DNA from: Cryptomeria japonica
Lineage: Eukaryota; Streptophyta; Pinopsida; Cupressales; Cupressaceae
Assembly (NCBI RefSeq): GCF_030272615.1
Contig: NC_081414.1
Span: forward strand, 335,279,427-335,343,426
DNA length: 64,000 nucleotides
Direction: 5' to 3'
Shown: positions 61,365 to 64,000 of the stretch, piece by piece
How positions within the stretch are numbered: the first letter of the stretch is position 1
How the letters are laid out: the number at the start of each line of letters is the position of its first letter
Made by a program: the position numbers and the translations under genes
Notes under the pieces: model-generated
Database searches by the model: none
Told to the model about the DNA's origin: nothing
Seen by the model: the letters and a program-made list of their open reading frames with translations, nothing else

Positions 61365-61575
61365 CTAGTAAATATTTTGTAGTTTCATGCCTATAATTTC
61401 AAGTTTATCATAGTCTATGGAGACATGAAGATTGTAGCTTGCATTCTAATTAAGAGTGAAAATTAGGTACAATATATAATCTTGATTAACATAGTCCTAA
61501 TGAAGTTAAATTATATCTTAACAAGGTTATGGCATGTGTAATGAAACTATGAGTGTCCCAAACAGCCTATGACTA

Positions 61576-61640
61576 TCCTAATGAAGTTATGATTGTCCTA
61601 ATGAACTTATGATCGTCCTAAAAAAGTTGTAACCATCTTA
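61576..61640 (+). repeat. 20-bp minisatellite
   Basis: TCCTAATGAAGTTATGATTG, TCCTAATGAACTTATGATCG and TCCTAAAAAAGTTGTAACCA follow at an exact 20-base period (61576, 61596, 61616). Looser copies of the same unit occur near 61494 and 61543. Confidence 0.85.
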
Positions 61641-62301
61641 ACAATGAAGCTAAGATAGTTGTAAAGAAATTATGATAATACTAGATTTTAATGAACTAAT
61701 CTTAATGTCTTTTTTGTGCATACATGTAGAAATCATCATCATGCCAAGAAAATGACCAAATATAAGAATGCAAGTTACAATATGTACCCTCTTGAATGCC
61801 TAGGTTGTAAGTAGGTTCTCCAAGGTGAACAATACCATTTTAAGTTTGCTGTAGTCCATGGAGACATGAAGACCCTTACAAAAGTCCTCCTAGAGGAATT
61901 AAAAAAGAGAGATTCTTGATGCTCATAGGTTTATAAATAATTATGCCAATTTTCATACCTATCCCACATGTCCATACTATATTTTTGTAAATTCAAGTGC
62001 TTGAATAAGTTATTTCTATTAGAAGAGTATTTAAACATGTTATATATGTTTAAATACACCTTCGTTGTCAATCTTAGGGGTTGATAGTTCCATTTGATCT
62101 CTATTGTCCTAAAATAGTCCTAATAAAAAGCCTAATTTGATTTCAAACAACAAATTTTCATCTATTTCGTACAAAAAAACTCTATCTAATTTGCACATAT
62201 GTATAAGAAGGGTGAAAAGAGTATCTCAAATGGTTCTCAGATCTTAAATTATTAGGTGCATGAAGGAAGTTATGGCAAAAAAGGTGAGTTTTATGCACTA
62301 A

Positions 62302-64000
62302 AGAGAACACATGGCTAGGGTATGGCTTGGAACAATTGGGTGACTTGGCTCAGAATGATCGAGAAACTTGGTGAGAAAAATAGGGGCATTCCTAGTATAA
62401 ACCTGTTCTTCTAGATGTACTCGCATTGATGATTCATTCCAACGACAAGCAAAATGAAATTTAGGGTATATTGCAAATTTTTGTTAAAAGTATCTAACAC
62501 TTTTTGTTGCACCAAAAAAAGTGTTAGCATGAGCAAATGGATTTGAGTATTCAAAAAATGAGAGAGGTTTTTGTAGAGGGGTATCACATGACCTCGTAGG
62601 TTCAGACAAATCATTTGTATATGCCATAGGTTTCAATAAACGTGCCATCAAAGTTTGATAATTTTCACACTTCAAATACTTAAGAGAACACGTGTCTAGG
62701 GTATGGCTCAAAACTATCAAGAGACTTAGCAAGTGAAATAGGGGTATGCCTAGTGTAAATTGACCTCCTGAACATGCTTGCACTGACGATTTGTTCCCAT
62801 GATGAGTAGAATAATAGTTAAGGTATATTGCTACTTTTCATTGAATGTATTTGATGCTTTTTGTTACAACAAAAAAAGTGTGGAAATGAGAAAATGGATT
62901 TGAGTATTCAATAACTGAGAGAGGTTTTTGTATAGGGGCATCACACAACCCTATAGGTTTAGACAACTCATTCGTATGTGCCACAAGTTTTGAGAAACAC
63001 GTCATCAAAGTTTGACAATTTTCACACTTCAAGCACTTAAGAGAATATGTGGCTAAGGTATGGCTTAGAATGAATGGGTGACTTGGATAGTGTAAATTTG
63101 GCCTATTGGATGCGCTCATGATAATGGTTTGTGTTGAAGATGAGTAGAATGAAAGTTAGAGTATATTGCAACTTTTCATTGAATGCATTTTATGCTTTTT
63201 GTTGCAATAGAAAAAGTATCGCTGTGAGAAAATGAAATATAATATTAAAAAACTAAGAGATATTTTTGTAGAGGGGCATCACACAACCCCATAGGTTTAG
63301 ATGACTTGTTCGTATGTGCTACAGGCTCCAAGAAACACATTGTCAAAGTTTGACAATTTTCACAGTTCAAACACTTAAGAGAACGCGTAGCTATTGTATG
63401 ACTCAAGTCGATTGGGCAACTTGACAAGCAAAATAGGAACATGATTAGTGTAAACCCAACCTCTCAGATGCATTTACACCAAGGGATTGTGCTCACAATG
63501 AGAAAAATAAAATTTAGGGTATATTGCAACTTTTTATTGAATGCATGTGATGTTTTTGGGGGCAGTAGAAAAAGTCTCACTACGAGAAAATGGAATCAAG
63601 TATTCGGAAATTGAGAGGTTTTTATAGAGGTGAATCACATGACCTCGTAGGTTTAGATGACTCATTTGTATGTGCTATAGTTTCTGATAAACATGTCATC
63701 AAATTTTGACAATATTCATACTTTGAGCACTTATGAGAATGCGTGGCTATGGTATGGCTCAGAATGATTGGGTGACTTGGCTAGCAAAATAGGGGCATTC
63801 CTAACTTAAACCTGACCTATCAGATGTGCTTGCATTGAAAAAGTGTTCCCATGATGAGCATAATGAAAGTTAAAGTATATTGTAACTTTTCATTGAATGC
63901 ATCTAATGCTTTTTGGGGCAACTGAAAAAGTCTCACCATGAGAAAATGGAATCGAGTATTCAAAAACTAGGAGAGGTTTTTGTATAGGGGCATTACATGT
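62302..64000. repeat. Tandem array, unit about 340-380 bp, running off the window
   Basis: Equivalent points (AGAGAAC(A/G)CGTGGCTA-like) fall at 62302, 62683, 63040, 63378 and 63734, spacings of 381, 357, 338 and 356 bp. Units share GGTATGGCTCAGAATGATTG, TTGCAACTTTTCATTGAATG and GAGAGGTTTTTGTATAGGGG. The minus strand stays open for 60-99 residues in several units and repeats CENCQTL and CDAPLQKPL-like strings. That is more likely repeat conservation than a gene. At least four full units and a partial one are present. Confidence 0.9.

Noticed and set aside
62484-63442. Minus-strand frames as a repeated cysteine protein
   Set aside because: The open frames recur at the tandem-repeat period and lack a common start. 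Repeat structure explains them better than a gene.

Overview
This is nuclear DNA from a plant with a large, repeat-dominated genome. Plant Ty1/copia and chromodomain Ty3/gypsy retrotransposons are nested in one another, and initiator-tRNA-Met-like primer binding sites, TATA-bearing solo LTRs and A+T-rich spacers are common. I saw no bacterial operons, ribosome binding sites, rRNA, tRNA or CRISPR. The make-up resembles a gymnosperm or another giant plant genome, but the species is not readable. No intact host gene was recognised. Almost all element genes are broken, often by TAG/TAA/TGA stops where CAG, CAA or TGG would be expected.

Layout. (1) 1200-18711: an old foldback palindrome with arms of about 1.5 kb and a centre near 10315. 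Its inner arms are CT-rich on the left and GA-rich on the right. It was later split by an unresolved insert (element C, 2591-10205) and by a non-autonomous LTR element (element A, 10373-17276). (2) 18981-20072: a solo LTR with a perfect 5-bp target duplication. (3) 20965-37565: copia element 1, with target duplication CTTGT. Its 5' LTR carries an inserted TIR-like sequence that itself holds a solo LTR (22707-23600, target duplication ATATG). Its 3' LTR is split by a complete but decayed minus-strand chromodomain Ty3/gypsy element (29567-37351). (4) 39608-40931: another solo LTR. (5) 45401-58862: minus-strand copia element 2, with a second non-autonomous LTR element (element B, 46911-53337) inserted in its 3' non-coding part. 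(6) 60200-61364: a solo LTR of the same family as 18981-20072, in the opposite orientation, also with a perfect target duplication. (7) 62302 to the window end: a tandem array with a unit of about 340-380 bp.

The most interesting system is the pair of non-autonomous elements A and B, with a distant relative in element C. A and B have LTRs, a tRNA-Met-like primer site and a polypurine tract like the copia elements beside them, but no protease, integrase or reverse transcriptase. Instead each carries a coiled-coil protein with four CCHC zinc knuckles, then a large second reading frame of roughly 970-1060 codons before decay. The second frame begins with a similar MAS(S/E) start in both and lies behind a similar TATA plus initiator-like segment. 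Element C has a similar promoter-like segment and a broken reading frame sharing a W-I-NL-K-F-VYL-like motif, but no zinc knuckles. I read this as a mobile promoter-plus-gene cassette carried by retroelements that borrow copia enzymes. That reading is inference and needs homology searches.
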